Positions 20,104 through 30,428 of a DNA stretch of 64,000 bases are shown here, piece by piece (positions within the stretch are counted from its first letter, which is position 1; each line of letters starts with the position of its first letter). Location: the NCBI RefSeq assembly GCF_016093275.1, contig NZ_JAEDAK010000003.1, positions 248,001 through 312,000 of the forward strand. The letters are read 5' to 3'. Origin of the DNA: Inhella proteolytica (GTDB lineage Bacteria > Pseudomonadota > Gammaproteobacteria > Burkholderiales > Burkholderiaceae_C). The notes under the pieces are model-generated. The model was given only the letters and a program-made list of their open reading frames with translations, searched no databases and was not told the DNA's origin. The position numbers and the translations under genes are program-made.

Positions 20104-21761
20104 ACGACCTCGCTGTCGAATTCCTGCGTGGCCATCCTCGGTGGCTGGACGGCACCCAACCCGAAGTCCCCGACCTCGTCACCCTGCGCCAACGCTGGCT
20201 GCGCGACGGTGCGACCACTCTGCTGAACCAACTGGGTGGCAGCTTCGCGCTCGGTCTGCGTGACCCGGCCAGTGGCGCGCAGCTGCTGGCCGTGGACCGC
20301 TTTGCACGCGAAACCCTGTGCTGGCGCGTGCGAGACGGTCAGTTGGTGAGCGCTGAACAAGCTGCCACCCTGGGGCAAAGCGGGGAGCTCGATCCCCAGG
20401 CCTTGTTCGACTACCTCTATTTCCACTGCATTCCGGCCCCGCGCACGGTGTATCGCGCCATCCAGCGCCTGCCTGCCGGCCATGCGCTGCACTGGGATGG
20501 CCGCCAAGCCCGTGTCGAGCCGTTCTGGCGGCCCGAGTTCCATCCCGAAGCCCAGCCCGACTTCGGGTCGCTAAAACAGGCCTTCCGCGGCGCGCTCGAG
20601 CAATCCGTTCAGCGCGCCCTCGACGGCGGCGTGCCCGCTTGCTTTCTCAGCGGCGGCACCGACAGCTCGACCGTGGCGGGGATGGTGCAGCGGGTCAGCG
20701 GGCGGGGCGAAGCTTTCTCGATCGGCTTCGAGTCCGAAGGCTATGACGAGATGGCCTACGCAAAAGTGGCCGCCGAGCATTTCGGCCTGCGCCACCACGC
20801 TTACTACGTGACGCCCAAGGACCTGCTCGACGCGCTGCCCCAGGTGGCCGCCAGCTTCGATCAACCCTTCGGCAACAGCTCGGCGCTGCCGAGCTTCTTC
20901 TGCGCCCGCATGGCCCGCCGGGCCGGTGCCCGGCGCGTGCTGGCCGGAGATGGCGGCGACGAGCTGTTCGGCGGCAACTCCCGCTATGCGCAGGGGCGCG
21001 TGTTCGCGCACTACGCGCGCGTGCCGCACTGGTTGCGCCGCGGCCTGCTGGAACCGCTGTTCGAGAGCGCCTTGATTCGCCAGACCCCCGGCCTGAAGAA
21101 GGGCAGCAGCTACATCAGCCAGGCCAAGGCGGGCATGCCGGCACGCCTGGAGCGCTACAACCTGATCCACCAACTCGGACTGCAGCAGGTGCTCACACCG
21201 GCCATGCTTGGGCAGGTCGATGCCCAGGCCCCGGCTGCGCTGCAGCAGGCGGTCTGGCAGCAGGGCCTGGCCGCCGACGAGCTCAACACCCATCTGGCCT
21301 TCGACTGGCGCTTCACCCTGGCGGACAACGACCTCGTCAAGGTGCGTGGTGCTTGTGCGCTGGCCGAGATTGAGGTTGCATTCCCCTTGCTGGACGACGC
21401 CGTGCTGGCGCTTTCGCAACGCCTGCCGCTGGATTACAAGCTGCGTGGTGAGCGGCTGCGCTGGTTCTTCAAGGAAGCGCTCGCCGACTTCCTGCCCCCG
21501 GCGGTCATCACCAAGACCAAGCACGGCTTCGGCCTGCCGTTCGGCCCCTGGCTGGCGCACGAGCCGGCCCTGCAGGCCATGTCGCGCGAGCTGATGCATT
21601 CGCTCGCCAGTCGCGGGCTGCTGCGAGCTGACTTCATCGACCGGCTGCTGAAGGATTACCTGCCGCAGCACCCGGGTTACTACGGCGAGATGGTGTGGAT
21701 TGCACTGAGCCTGGAGTTGTGGCTTCAGGCTCATGCACCGAGCTTCCGCCTGCCACAGTGA
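20100..21761 (+). CDS. Asparagine-synthetase homologue lacking the N-terminal Cys
   Basis: A 553-residue protein starting at ATG 20100. The synthetase half is intact: ATP-pyrophosphatase loop CFLSGGTDSSTVAGM (184-190 core), SIGFESEGYDEMAYAK, AGDGGDELFGGNSRY and KTKHGFGLPFGPWL. The glutaminase half is reduced: only its last strands (LNQLGGSFALGLRDP and VDRFARETLCWRV) remain, and the residues that should hold Cys2 and the glutamine site are missing. An upstream start would run into the previous gene in another frame. It may use free ammonia or another amine, as beta-lactam synthetase relatives do, to make an amide bond in the molecule built by this operon. The complete XrtA-type paralogue is at 30425-32371. 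Confidence 0.85.
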   Translation: MNDLAVEFLRGHPRWLDGTQPEVPDLVTLRQRWLRDGATTLLNQLGGSFALGLRDPASGAQLLAVDRFARETLCWRVRDGQLVSAEQAATLGQSGELDPQALFDYLYFHCIPAPRTVYRAIQRLPAGHALHWDGRQARVEPFWRPEFHPEAQPDFGSLKQAFRGALEQSVQRALDGGVPACFLSGGTDSSTVAGMVQRVSGRGEAFSIGFESEGYDEMAYAKVAAEHFGLRHHAYYVTPKDLLDALPQVAASFDQPFGNSSALPSFFCARMARRAGARRVLAGDGGDELFGGNSRYAQGRVFAHYARVPHWLRRGLLEPLFESALIRQTPGLKKGSSYISQAKAGMPARLERYNLIHQLGLQQVLTPAMLGQVDAQAPAALQQAVWQQGLAADELNTHLAFDWRFTLADNDLVKVRGACALAEIEVAFPLLDDAVLALSQRLPLDYKLRGERLRWFFKEALADFLPPAVITKTKHGFGLPFGPWLAHEPALQAMSRELMHSLASRGLLRADFIDRLLKDYLPQHPGYYGEMVWIALSLELWLQAHAPSFRLPQ

Positions 21762-21771
21762 GTAGCGGAGC

Positions 21772-23106
<1,335 letters not shown>

Positions 23107-23120
23107 GCGTACGAGCGTTC

Positions 23121-24089
23121 CTAGAGCGCCCGCTCACCACGCTGACGCAGGTTCTGCACCATGCGCAGCCCGAAGCGCCAGCGCGGAAAGTCCCAGGGCG
23201 TGAAGCGCGGCACCTGAAACGGGTCGTCGTCAATACGTGCCGCGCCGGGTGCCGTGGTGACCGCTGCAGCAAAGCCCACTTCACGCGCCAGGCGGGCATG
23301 GAGCGCGGTGTAGTCGCGCCCCGGCTTGCCATTGGGGTAGGCAAACAGCTGCACCGCTTCCCCCAGTAGGCTCTCCAGCTGCCGCTTGCCCTCGGCCATC
23401 TCGTGACGCGCCTCACGCTCCTCCAGCCGCGCCAGGATGGGATGGTTCACGGTGTGGCCGCCCAGCACCATGCCGGCGCGGCGCATCGCCAGCACTTGCT
23501 CGCTGTCCATCATCAGATCGGAAGGGGCTTTCACCCCACTGTGCGCGAACAATTCGTCCACGCACAACTGACGTTCCGGCAAGGGCAGGTACTTGATATG
23601 TCCGAGCAGACGCTCCATGGCGGCACGCCGGGCAGGCCATCCGGAGAGGTCCAGGGGACCCAGAGCTTCCAGGCGGGTGCCGTTCAGGGCCAATTGCGGG
23701 CCGGGATGCCGGCGCAACACCTCGATGACGGTGTCGTTCCACATCCGCCCACCATCCAGAAACCCGGTGCTGATGAAGAAGCAAGCATTCAAGCGGTGGC
23801 GCTGCAGGATGGGCAGAGCCACATCGTGATTGTCACGGTAGCCATCGTCGAAAGTGATGGCCGCCGCGCGGGCCGGCAGTCGACCTTCGCGCTGCATCTG
23901 CAGTGCCTCATCCAGGGGCAGCACCTGGCACCAGTGCCGCAGCCCCGCCATCAGGCCATCGAACCGGGCGGCGTCGCCCTCGCCCGGGAACATTGGGTCG
24001 GTCCGCTCATGCACACGGTGAAAGATCAGGATGGAGAGCGGCGCCGACCGTCCGGCAGGGCTCAGGGCCCGAAACATCGTCCGGATCAT
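23121..24089 (-). CDS. NodB-type polysaccharide deacetylase
   Basis: A 322-residue carbohydrate esterase family 4 protein. Motif 1 is ITFDDGYRDN, with the metal/base Asp pair. Motif 2 is HTVNHPIL, with both metal His residues. Later motifs include LFAYPNGKPGRDY and VPRFTPWDF. There is no clear signal peptide (SILIFHRVHERTDP near the start). It should remove acetyl groups from a GlcNAc-type sugar. It is distinct from the XrtA-type deacetylase at 38646. The ATG overlaps the stop of the O-ligase gene (ATGA). It is the last gene of the leftward EPS unit and converges on the plus series. Confidence 0.88.
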   Translation of the reverse strand: MIRTMFRALSPAGRSAPLSILIFHRVHERTDPMFPGEGDAARFDGLMAGLRHWCQVLPLDEALQMQREGRLPARAAAITFDDGYRDNHDVALPILQRHRLNACFFISTGFLDGGRMWNDTVIEVLRRHPGPQLALNGTRLEALGPLDLSGWPARRAAMERLLGHIKYLPLPERQLCVDELFAHSGVKAPSDLMMDSEQVLAMRRAGMVLGGHTVNHPILARLEEREARHEMAEGKRQLESLLGEAVQLFAYPNGKPGRDYTALHARLAREVGFAAAVTTAPGAARIDDDPFQVPRFTPWDFPRWRFGLRMVQNLRQRGERAL

Positions 24090-25378
24090 GCAGCCACACC
24101 CCGCAGGCTGCCGGGCCGCAAGCGCCCAGGTACAGGCGCCGTTGCCTTGAGATGCTCTTTCACCAGGGGCACGGCGATGGCGACCATTGCCATCATGTTG
24201 TAGGGCAGATCGAAATAAGCCAAGCTCAAGAAAGCCCCACCGGTGGCGTAACCGATCAGTCCCACCTGGACCATGCTTCCGAGGTGGCCGGCCCAGCGCA
24301 GCGCCTCGTTGCCTTTGGTGAGACTACGCAACTGGCTCGCGCTACGCCAGGTGGAAATCCAAAGCGCCATGAACAGCAGCAACCCGACCCAGCCGTGCTC
24401 ACCCAGCACCTGGAAATAGATGCTGTGCGCCGCGTGAATATCTTTGGGATTTGGCGCATAACGCTGAAAGATGTCGGCCCAATAGATTGAGAAGCCGCCG
24501 CCGAAGAACCGGTCATTGGCAAGGTTGAAAGCCATTTGCCAGGCGTTCAATCGACCCATGGCCGATTCATCCTGCTCATAGGTCTGGATGGTTTCCATGC
24601 GGCTCCACCAGTGCTCGGGCATGAAGCTCAGGCCGACCAGGCCGATCGCCAACAGGACGATCAGTCCGATGCCCTTCTTCTCGCTACGCCACCAGAAGAA
24701 CAGCGCCATGGCGGCCAGGCTCAACAGCGCCCCGCGCGAATGGGTACCAAGCACCGTGAGCGCCGTCAGGCCCATCGCGGGGTACCAGGCCCAATACTCC
24801 CAGCGGCGTGGCGTTCGCATCTGCAAGTAGTGCATCAACGGGATGGCCATGATCAGTGCCAGCCCGATTTCGTTATTGCCTTCGATGAAGGTACCAGGCG
24901 GCCCCCACACCCGGTAAACGCCGCCGCTGGTGGCCGTGAACACCCCGCCTTTGACACCGTAGAAGCCCAGCGAAAGGACCACCGCATAGATGAACCAGTG
25001 CAGCTGCTTCTCGTCCCGCAGCAGCGCGAGCGTCACGAACAGCATCAGGAAGATCTTCGAGGTCTTGTCCCACATGTCCAGGCTCTGCTCGAAGTAAAGC
25101 GAGGAGGGCAGCGTGATCCAGGTCCAGGCCATGAAGGCGAGCATCCAGCCCACGGCTGGAGCCTTGAAGGGATGCTGACGTTGAGGCGTCACCAGCAAGC
25201 CCAGAAGAGTGCAGCCGGCCACCACGGCGGCTACCGGCTGGTAGGCGGACACGTATCCGAATTCGCGATGCGGATTCAGGATGCTGACCCAGGTCCACAA
25301 CACGGCGCCAAACCAGGGCTGGCGCAAGGCGTACAAAGACCCGCCACCGATGATGGCCAAGATGAGCAGATCACGCAC
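24086..25378 (-). CDS. Exosortase A-associated O-antigen ligase/polymerase-like membrane protein
   Basis: A 430-residue multi-spanning protein from a GTG start (25378) that overlaps the previous gene by 8 bases. It begins LLILAIIGGGSLYALRQPWFGAVLWTWVSILNPHREFGY, the pattern of the putative O-glycosylation ligases of exosortase A systems. About 10-12 membrane helices and a large periplasmic loop (about 230-320, including ADIFQRYAPNPKDIHAAHSIYFQVLGEHG) match the Wzy/WaaL fold. It could polymerise the repeat unit or ligate glycan to a protein or lipid; the sequence cannot separate these. No other Wzy candidate was seen in the window. Confidence 0.87.
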   Translation of the reverse strand: MRDLLILAIIGGGSLYALRQPWFGAVLWTWVSILNPHREFGYVSAYQPVAAVVAGCTLLGLLVTPQRQHPFKAPAVGWMLAFMAWTWITLPSSLYFEQSLDMWDKTSKIFLMLFVTLALLRDEKQLHWFIYAVVLSLGFYGVKGGVFTATSGGVYRVWGPPGTFIEGNNEIGLALIMAIPLMHYLQMRTPRRWEYWAWYPAMGLTALTVLGTHSRGALLSLAAMALFFWWRSEKKGIGLIVLLAIGLVGLSFMPEHWWSRMETIQTYEQDESAMGRLNAWQMAFNLANDRFFGGGFSIYWADIFQRYAPNPKDIHAAHSIYFQVLGEHGWVGLLLFMALWISTWRSASQLRSLTKGNEALRWAGHLGSMVQVGLIGYATGGAFLSLAYFDLPYNMMAMVAIAVPLVKEHLKATAPVPGRLRPGSLRGVAA

Positions 25379-26726
25379 GTGGGTTCACCTTGCTAACCAC
25401 ATAGCGGAACTTGCCGGACGCTTCAGCCGGAATGTCGTCGAGCTCCTGGATGCGCACCGCCACCGCTGCGCCCAAGCGGCGCTTGAAGCCTCGCTCAATA
25501 TCCTGGAACGCGCGGCGATCGAAGCCTGGTTCGAGTACCAATTGCACCTCCGTATCGAGCAGACTGTGCTGGATGATCTTGAAACGGCGCACGCCGGGTA
25601 GGTCCCGAATGATGTAAATCAGCGCCAGCCCGTGCATCACGGTGCCATCTGACGTCACGACGAAGTCCGTTGTGCGCCCCTGGATTTCTTTGAGCATCGG
25701 CAGTCCACGCCCACACGCGCAGCGGCTGTGATGGTCCAGCACCGCCACATCGCCGGTCCGGTAACGGATGAAGGGGTAGTCACGCGTAGCCAAATGGGTG
25801 ACGACAATTTCGCCCGCCTCACCTTGCGGCACCGGCTGCCCGTTCGCATCGACCGTCTCAACGATGATGTCCTCGGCCGTCAGGTGCATGCCCCCGCTCG
25901 GACACTGGTGGGCGATGAAGCCCGCGTCGCGCCCGCCATAACCATTGGCAACAGGAGCGCCGAAGCCCTGTTCAATGTCCTTGCGCTGGTCGTCGTACAG
26001 GCGCTCCGAGGTCACGAACACGACCTTGACGCCCAGGTCATTCAAGCGCTCGCCCCGCGCCATCGCGTGCCGTGCGATCAAGGACAGCGCGGACGGATAG
26101 CCGAACAGCATCGCCGGGCGCTGGCGCCGGATCTCCGCCACGAAGCCGTCCAGCCGCGCCTCGCTCATCTCGAACGCGGGCAGCAAGGCGGTACGCAAGA
26201 TCTTGTCGCGCACCGCCTTGATGCGATCCTGACGGCCGAGCTCGATGGGTGAGCCCCAGACCACCAGCTCGCGGTCCCCGATGTCCACGCCCCACCAGCG
26301 AGTGGCACGCCATTTGGCCGCCACATCGTGGCTGACGCGTTCCTTGCCGATGAAAAACACCAAAGGCTCGCCCGAACTGCCGCCCGTGTTGAAACGCGCG
26401 AGTCCGCGCGCCTCGGGGTGGCGCAGTGCATCGCTATGCGCACGGATGTCCGCCTTGGTCAGCAAAGGCAGCCGGGGGAGATCCGCCAGGCTTTTCAAGT
26501 CCTGCCACCGCAGTCCCGCTTGCGCGAAGCGTTCGAGGTAATAAGGCACCCGTTCGGCCTCCTGCAGCAAAGCCCGCAGGCGTTGCCACTGCAAGGCCTG
26601 CAACTGCTCGGGCGACCACCATTGGCTGCGCTCCATTGCACGGCGGATGCGCACACTGTCGTGGCGCTTCAGACCTTCGTGCAGCGGAAACAGGACGCCG
26701 CTGACCAGACGGGTGTAAAGAGACAT
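25371..26726 (-). CDS. PaaK/CapK-like phenylacetate-CoA ligase family protein
   Basis: A 451-residue adenylate-forming protein of the phenylacetate-CoA ligase/CapK type found in capsule and EPS clusters. Motifs: LPLLTKADIRAH, the phosphate loop FNTGGSSGEPLVF, GYPSALSLIARHA, VTSERLYDDQRKDIEQGFGAPVANGYGGRDAG, YRTGDVAVLDHHSRCACGRGLPML and EIQGRTTDFVV. It is predicted to activate an organic acid, perhaps for decoration of the polysaccharide. It is the second adenylating enzyme in the locus, alongside the one at 6620-8224. It is translationally coupled to the dehydrogenase upstream (the ATG shares a base with that TGA) and to the O-ligase gene downstream. Confidence 0.85.
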   Translation of the reverse strand: MSLYTRLVSGVLFPLHEGLKRHDSVRIRRAMERSQWWSPEQLQALQWQRLRALLQEAERVPYYLERFAQAGLRWQDLKSLADLPRLPLLTKADIRAHSDALRHPEARGLARFNTGGSSGEPLVFFIGKERVSHDVAAKWRATRWWGVDIGDRELVVWGSPIELGRQDRIKAVRDKILRTALLPAFEMSEARLDGFVAEIRRQRPAMLFGYPSALSLIARHAMARGERLNDLGVKVVFVTSERLYDDQRKDIEQGFGAPVANGYGGRDAGFIAHQCPSGGMHLTAEDIIVETVDANGQPVPQGEAGEIVVTHLATRDYPFIRYRTGDVAVLDHHSRCACGRGLPMLKEIQGRTTDFVVTSDGTVMHGLALIYIIRDLPGVRRFKIIQHSLLDTEVQLVLEPGFDRRAFQDIERGFKRRLGAAVAVRIQELDDIPAEASGKFRYVVSKVNPRA

Positions 26727-28072
26727 CAGGAGACCGTGAGTGGGGCTGGCGCGGCGCGACCAATCGCGTGGTACTCGATGCCGAGCAGATGCAACAGCCT
26801 GGGGTCAAAGAGATTGCGGCCATCAAACACCAGGGCCTGTCGGAGCGCAGTCTTGAAGAGGTCGAAATCGGGGCTCCGAAAAGTCGCCCACTCCGTCAGG
26901 ATCAGCAAGGCGTCGGCGCCCTCCAGCGCGGCTTCTGGGCTGGCGGCATAACTGAGCCCGGCTTGCGCTCCGAAGACGCGGCGGGCTTCGTCCATCGCCA
27001 CTGGATCGTGCGCGCACAGCGTCGCACCGCGCGCCAGCAACTCCCGTACGACCACCCGAGCCGGCGCCTCGCGCATATCGTCGGTGTTGGGTTTGAACGC
27101 CAGGCCCCAGACGGCCAGGTGGCGGCCCGTCAGGTCGGCTCCGAGGCGCGCGAGCACCTTGTCGACCAGCACCAGCTTCTGGCGTTCATTGGCCGCTTCC
27201 ACCGCACGCAGCACACCAAGATCGACCCCTTGCAGCGCGCCGCTGTGGATCAGTGCTTTGACATCCTTGGGGAAGCAGGAGCCGCCGTAGCCAGCTCCGG
27301 CATAGAGGAAGTGCGTGCCGATGCGCGGATCGCTGCCAATGCCGCGCCGCACCATCTCGATGTCCGCGCCGACCCGCTCGGCCAACAGGGCCATCTCGTT
27401 CATGAAGCTGATGCGGGTCGCCAGCATGGCATTGGCCGCGTACTTGGTCAGTTCGGCGCTGCGCGTGTCCATCAGTTGCACGCGCTCGTGGTTGCGATTG
27501 AACGGTGCATAGAGGTTGCGCAGCAGCAGGATGGCTCGCTCGTCCTCGGCGCCGATGACGATGCGGTCCGGCTTCATGAAGTCCGCCACCGCGGCGCCCT
27601 CCTTCAGGAACTCCGGGTTGCTGGCGACCGCGAATTCCAGCGCAAGGCCCCGCTCGCGCAGGCTCTGCGCAATCGCATCGCGCACCCGATCCGCCGTCCC
27701 CACCGGCACCGTGCTCTTGTCCACCACGACTTTGAAATCCTGCATGTGCTGGCCAATGGTGCGCGCCGCGGCGAGCACATGCTGCAGGTCGGCCGAGCCG
27801 TCCTCCTCAGGCGGGGTACCCACGCCGATGAAAATCAGCTTGCCATGCGCCACGGCCGCAGCCGCGTCGGTGGTGAAACTCAGACGCTTGGCGGCGGCGT
27901 TGGCCCGAATCAGCTTGTCCAAGCCCGGCTCGTGGATGGGCACGTCGCCGGCCTGCAGACGGGCCACCTTGCCGGTATCCACGTCCAGGCAGACCACCTG
28001 ATTGCCCATCTGCGCCAGGCAAGCTCCGGTGACCAGTCCGACATACCCTGCGCCAAATATCGTGACTCGCAT
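26726..28072 (-). CDS. ugd: UDP-glucose 6-dehydrogenase
   Basis: The protein has 448 residues starting at ATG 28072 ([23 protein letters not shown]), where the NAD-binding Rossmann motif begins; 33 extra in-frame codons upstream carry no family features. The catalytic Cys is C266 in [12 protein letters not shown]. Also present are [36 protein letters not shown] and [15 protein letters not shown]. It oxidises UDP-glucose to UDP-glucuronate in the cytoplasm, supplying an acidic sugar for the EPS. The 62-base gap upstream contains TTGACG and TTTATAGG elements and a CAGGC/GCCTG hairpin, so an internal promoter is possible but not assigned. Confidence 0.93.
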   Translation of the reverse strand: MRVTIFGAGYVGLVTGACLAQMGNQVVCLDVDTGKVARLQAGDVPIHEPGLDKLIRANAAAKRLSFTTDAAAAVAHGKLIFIGVGTPPEEDGSADLQHVLAAARTIGQHMQDFKVVVDKSTVPVGTADRVRDAIAQSLRERGLALEFAVASNPEFLKEGAAVADFMKPDRIVIGAEDERAILLLRNLYAPFNRNHERVQLMDTRSAELTKYAANAMLATRISFMNEMALLAERVGADIEMVRRGIGSDPRIGTHFLYAGAGYGGSCFPKDVKALIHSGALQGVDLGVLRAVEAANERQKLVLVDKVLARLGADLTGRHLAVWGLAFKPNTDDMREAPARVVVRELLARGATLCAHDPVAMDEARRVFGAQAGLSYAASPEAALEGADALLILTEWATFRSPDFDLFKTALRQALVFDGRNLFDPRLLHLLGIEYHAIGRAAPAPLTVS

Positions 28073-28134
28073 GAAGACCCCAAAAAAGCCTGACCCTATA
28101 AAGCTCGCGTGACAGGCATTCGACAACGCCTGCG

Positions 28135-29208
28135 TCAAGGCATGCAGCGACGGTAAGCCTGCGCCAGACAAGGCGCGACCTGCTGCCAGGTGTAGCGCAG
28201 GGCCTCCTGCAAGCCGGCTTCGCGAAGACCTGCGGCGCGGGCGGGATTGTCGAGCAGCTCGCGCACCGCGGCCGCCAGCGCGCCCGGGTCTTTAGGGGGC
28301 ACCAGCAGGGCTGTGCGCCCGTGCTCGACCATGAAGGGCACGCCGCCGACCCGGGTGGACACCACCGGAACTCCGCTGGCCATGGCCTCCAGCAAGGAAT
28401 TGGGCATGTTGTCCGCCAGGCTGGGGTTGAGCAGAACGTCGGCACTGTGCAGCAAGGCCGCCAGTTCTCGCCGCTCCAGCCGACCGGCAAAGCGCACCAC
28501 CGCCTGGAGACCGAGCTCGGCCACCAGCGCCTCCAGTTCGGCGCGCTGCGGTCCGCTGCCGGCCAGGGTCAGGCGGCACTCCGGATGGGTGCGGTGCAGC
28601 TCGGCCAGCGCGCGAATGGCGCTGGCGTTGTCGTACAGAGCTTCCAGGTTGCGGGTCACGACCAGGTGCTGCCCCGGCGGGCGCGCCGGCCCGGGTTGGA
28701 ACAGCGCAAGATCGACGACGTTCGGCACGATCTGCGCCCGCCAGCCGAAACGCTCGAACACCTGCACCAGGAAGCCCGAAGGCACAACCAATCCTTGGAC
28801 TCGGTTCAAGGTCCACGCCACGACACGCCGTGAGCGCGCCAGAAAGCCTTCGGCCTCGCCGCCCCGGTAGTTCACCAGCACCGGAACGCCACGCAGACGG
28901 GCAATGGCAATCGCCGGTGCAGCGAACAAGTGCCAGGACCAGCCGGAATTCGCCATCAGGTGCAGGAGTTGTGCACGGCCACAGGCGCGCCATAGGGCCC
29001 AAAGGTAGGGCAACAGGCGCGCAAATGCCCGCAGCACGGGCACGGACGCCAGCCAGGCCGGCCGGTAGGCGGCGTTGGTCTGCACCAGCTCCACCTGCAC
29101 GCCCTCGCCTTCCAGCAGGCGCTTGAGCTGGGCAGTCTGGGTGGCCATGCCACCTGCGGGCGGCGGCAGCGGCCCCACCAACAGCAGGCGCAGCCCCTCC
29201 AGTTGCAT
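28135..29208 (-). CDS. Family 4 glycosyltransferase
   Basis: A 357-residue GT-B enzyme. I chose ATG 29208 ([28 protein letters not shown]) because it overlaps the stop of the preceding gene and puts the glycine-rich donor loop at the N-terminus. The C-terminal half has [33 protein letters not shown] and the canonical GT4 signature [21 protein letters not shown]. It should transfer a hexose or similar sugar to the growing lipid-linked unit. The gene ends about 60 bases before the dehydrogenase gene. Confidence 0.9.
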   Translation of the reverse strand: MQLEGLRLLLVGPLPPPAGGMATQTAQLKRLLEGEGVQVELVQTNAAYRPAWLASVPVLRAFARLLPYLWALWRACGRAQLLHLMANSGWSWHLFAAPAIAIARLRGVPVLVNYRGGEAEGFLARSRRVVAWTLNRVQGLVVPSGFLVQVFERFGWRAQIVPNVVDLALFQPGPARPPGQHLVVTRNLEALYDNASAIRALAELHRTHPECRLTLAGSGPQRAELEALVAELGLQAVVRFAGRLERRELAALLHSADVLLNPSLADNMPNSLLEAMASGVPVVSTRVGGVPFMVEHGRTALLVPPKDPGALAAAVRELLDNPARAAGLREAGLQEALRYTWQQVAPCLAQAYRRCMP

Positions 29209-30428
29209 CAGCGACACAGGGCTTCGAACACCTGGCGGTAGCGCGCCGTCGACACGCTCCAATTGCGCTCGGTCTCGACGAACTGCCGGCCCTGCTGACG
29301 CAGTTCGGGCCAGCGCGCGCGTTCCTGGAGTGCCTCCTCGACCTTGGCAACCAGATGCGCCACATCGTCGGCCTTGAACAGGTAACCCGTCTGGCCGTCG
29401 CGAATGAGTTCGCGGTGTCCACCCACATCCGAAGCGAGCAGTACGCGCCCCTGTGCCATCGCCTCAAGCGGCTTGAGCGGCGTGACGAGCTCGGTCAACC
29501 GCATCGAGTGGCGCGGGTAGCAGAGCAGATCCACCAGGTCGTAGTAGCGGCCGACTTCCGCATGAGGTACACGCCCGGTAAAGAACACCTTGTCGGCCAC
29601 CCCGAGCGCGGCGGCCTGCGCCTTCAGGGCGGCGTCCTGCGGCCCCCCCCCGACGAGAAGCACCCGCAAATCGGGGCACTTCGCGAGCAGATCGGGCAAG
29701 GCGGCGATCAGCAGGTCCAGCCCCTCGTAGGCATAGAAGGAGCCGATGAAACCCAGCACCGTGCAGCCCGCCAGTCCCAAGCGTTCCTTGAGCGCGACAT
29801 CCGCTTCGCCCCCCGGTTCAAAGGCTGCGATGTCGACCGCGTTCGGAATCACGGTGACGCGCGCGGCGTCAATGCCACGCGCCACGATGTCGCTGCGCAG
29901 TCCCTCGCAGATCGTGAACACATGATCGGCCTTCTTCAGGGCGTGGCTCTCCATCTGGCGCGTCAGCTTGTAGCGCAGGCTGCCTTCCTGGGTCGAGCCG
30001 TGGTCGACGGCGGCATCCTCCCAGAAGGCGCGCACTTCGTAGACCACCGGGATGCCGAGGCGCTTGCCCACCTTGAGTGCAGGCAAGGCATTCAGCACGG
30101 GCGAGTGCGCGTGCAGCACCGTGGCCTTGACCTGACGGGCCACCTGTTCGATGCGCTCCTCCAGGCTGCGCATCAGCTGGTACTCACCGACACCCGGCAA
30201 GCTGGAGCGTGGCAGCGTCGGCGTGCGAAAGAAGTGCCAGCCGTCAACCTCGTTCTCCAGCGCACCATCCGCCTTGTCGCCCAAGCCGGCGGTGTGCTTG
30301 GGGCTGGTCAGATGAAAGGTTTCGAACCCCAGCGCGCGCTGCCCCTTGAGAAGCGCCAGGCTGCGAAAGGTGTAGCCGCTGTGCAGCGGGATGGAGTGAT
30401 CAAAGACATGCAGGACCCGCGTCGTCAT
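29208..30428 (-). CDS. XrtA-associated glycosyltransferase (Daro_2409-like)
   Basis: A 406-residue GT4-type protein. Its start, RVLHVFDHSIPLHSGYTFRSLALLKGQRALGFETFHLT, matches what I know of an exosortase A-specific glycosyltransferase family. The rest includes VLHAHSPVLNALPAL, VYEVRAFWEDAAVDHGSTQEGSLRY, VIPNAVD, LGFIGSFYAYEGLDLL and the donor site LTELVTPLKPLEAMAQGRVLLASDVGG. It is cytoplasmic. The start overlaps the amidotransferase stop (ATGA), and the TGA shares a base with the next ATG. Confidence 0.92.
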   Translation of the reverse strand: MTTRVLHVFDHSIPLHSGYTFRSLALLKGQRALGFETFHLTSPKHTAGLGDKADGALENEVDGWHFFRTPTLPRSSLPGVGEYQLMRSLEERIEQVARQVKATVLHAHSPVLNALPALKVGKRLGIPVVYEVRAFWEDAAVDHGSTQEGSLRYKLTRQMESHALKKADHVFTICEGLRSDIVARGIDAARVTVIPNAVDIAAFEPGGEADVALKERLGLAGCTVLGFIGSFYAYEGLDLLIAALPDLLAKCPDLRVLLVGGGPQDAALKAQAAALGVADKVFFTGRVPHAEVGRYYDLVDLLCYPRHSMRLTELVTPLKPLEAMAQGRVLLASDVGGHRELIRDGQTGYLFKADDVAHLVAKVEEALQERARWPELRQQGRQFVETERNWSVSTARYRQVFEALCR

